Shown one piece after another: positions 62,901 through 64,000 of a stretch of 64,000 bases of DNA. The position numbers and the translations under genes were made by a program. Where the stretch lies: NCBI GenBank assembly GCA_013399695.1, contig VXAU01002242.1:224088-288087 (forward strand), read 5' to 3'. The notes under the pieces were generated by a model, which had not been told where the DNA came from, did no database searches, and saw only the letters and a list, made by a program, of their open reading frames with translations. Every line of letters begins with the position of its first letter. Positions within the stretch are counted from its first letter, which is position 1. This stretch comes from Formicarius rufipectus (taxonomy: Eukaryota; Chordata; Aves; Passeriformes; Formicariidae).

Positions 62901-64000
62901 CCAACACTGTCATTAGGCTGTATCTCACTTTCTGTGAAGCAAGCATGATTGATTCTCATATATCACACTCTCTGTGCAGCTAAATAGATTACCAGAGCGT
63001 TGAGCACAGGAGAAACTTTCAAAACTTTTGGATTAGCAAATTAAGTTTCAAAGAAGTTTAGCTGCATTATACCTTCATTACTCTGCAGTGTAAAAGAGTG
63101 GGTGAGGTGTTAACATGATTATTACCCAGATAATCTGAAGGTTCAGGTAAATGTTTTTTCACCTGGCTGTACATGCACACCTACACCCACACACTTTGTA
63201 GTGTCTTCAGAGAGCGAAAGGAATTCATGTCATCCATTTTATTTTGTCATTCTCATGTTGTTTTTTATCTGATAGTCTTCAGAGAGCCATGTTGCCATTG
63301 AATCAGTTAGGTAGGAACAATTTATCTGTTTTAACTCACCTTCATGATGTGTTGCTGTTTACACTCCTATGCCTGCTTCTATGATCAACCGCATGCAACA
63401 TCGCTTGTCTTCTGAAATACTGCATTGTGAGTACAGAGGTTTGCCCTGCTAAAAACAGGGAAGATGTGGGGGTTTACTTCCTCCTATCTTGTCTTGTTTG
63501 TAGCTGAGTTCTATCAGCTTCTGCTGAGCCTGTAGTTGTATTTTTGTTCTTTAGTGAGACAGTCTGTAGCACATTTCTCTCCATTTCATATTCTATCCCA
63601 GAGTGTTTCATAATGCTTCCTTCCAAGACCACACCGATCTGTGATGTTGAGATTATTAACCATATGGTACAGCGAGTAAGTCACACATGCTTTCTCAGTA
63701 GCCAGTGATTGCTGGTTGTGAAAATCACACAAAGCATTACATTAGCTTCTGTCCTAACTATTCCAGTCAGAGCCTCATAGTTTTTTAGGAAAAAAAGTAA
63801 TAAAGGGAAGAAGAATGAAATGTTGTACAAGTCTAATGAGACTGAATATTTATTTCAACTCAATACAACTTCTCTGGTTTCTGGTATACATATTGTTTTG
63901 GCTCTTTATGGGTTTGTTGTATTCCCACCCTACTGTGACAGAGGAGGAAGTTTCTCATGGCTAAATCTAGTATGAATGTTTTATTAATTCAAATCTCATT
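56904..64000. other. intergenic DNA, right end of window
   Basis: Non-coding as far as I can tell. It contains the G/T-only tract at 58352-58470 and a modestly GC-rich patch at about 62480-62630. No exon of CERK, the gene that lies head to head with TBC1D22A in human, was found. Confidence 0.65.
58352..58470. repeat. G/T-only tract (119 bp)
   Basis: No A or C for 119 bases: runs of T, TTTG units and several GGG/GGGG blocks. A TTTG-based microsatellite with G-rich interruptions. Intergenic. Confidence 0.95.

Noticed and set aside
47081..64000. Possible CERK exons to the right of TBC1D22A
   Set aside because: CERK lies head to head with TBC1D22A in human, but no CpG-rich first exon or kinase-domain text was seen here; it is probably beyond the right edge.
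1..64000. CRISPR arrays, operons, tRNA or rRNA genes
   Set aside because: No spaced identical repeats, no compact gene clusters and no cloverleaf or ribosomal signatures were seen; the window is vertebrate nuclear DNA.

Overview
The window is vertebrate nuclear DNA, most likely from a bird. It is AT-rich and intron-dominated. It carries several CR1 (chicken repeat 1) LINE fragments in both orientations and a solo endogenous-retrovirus LTR, and its only recognisable gene is a spliced one with GT-AG introns. No bacterial, CRISPR, tRNA or rRNA features were seen.

The gene is TBC1D22A, on the minus strand. Eight consecutive coding exons were recovered: 46735-46796, 44377-44433, 42398-42738, 41441-41620, 26083-26153, 20684-20812, 19469-19531 and 11755-11869. 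All junction phases agree and give an uninterrupted reading frame for residues 1-339 of a protein that is about 517 residues in human. The recovered part holds the disordered N-terminal half, a 14-3-3-type motif, and the first part of the TBC Rab-GAP domain, including the arginine finger (R287) and glutamine finger (Q321). The last exons lie beyond the left edge; positions 1-11754 are the start of intron 8.

The promoter is a CpG island of about 0.5 kb (46550-47080). It has YY1-like sites, GC boxes and two CCAAT boxes 41 bp apart, with three short upstream ORFs between the probable start region and the main ATG. To the right, 47100-64000 looks intergenic: I found no exon I can identify, only low-complexity tracts (a homopyrimidine run and a G/T-only run) and one unexplained 163-codon ORF.

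The introns hold most of the structure. There is a solo LTR at 9911-10717 with a perfect 5-bp target duplication (ATAGC) in intron 8. Intron 7 has a CR1 3' end (11944-12275), intron 6 a short one (19893-19955), intron 5 two (22480-22622 and 23754-23935), and intron 2 one (43514-43645). Intron 4 has a long degraded minus-strand CR1 (30130-32545) interrupted by a second, plus-strand CR1 (about 31470-32145). A 46-base assembly gap (20867-20912) sits in a TTTG-type repeat beside the exon 6 splice acceptor. I see no convincing novel biological system; the most interesting points concern upstream ORFs, splice-site context and repeat history.
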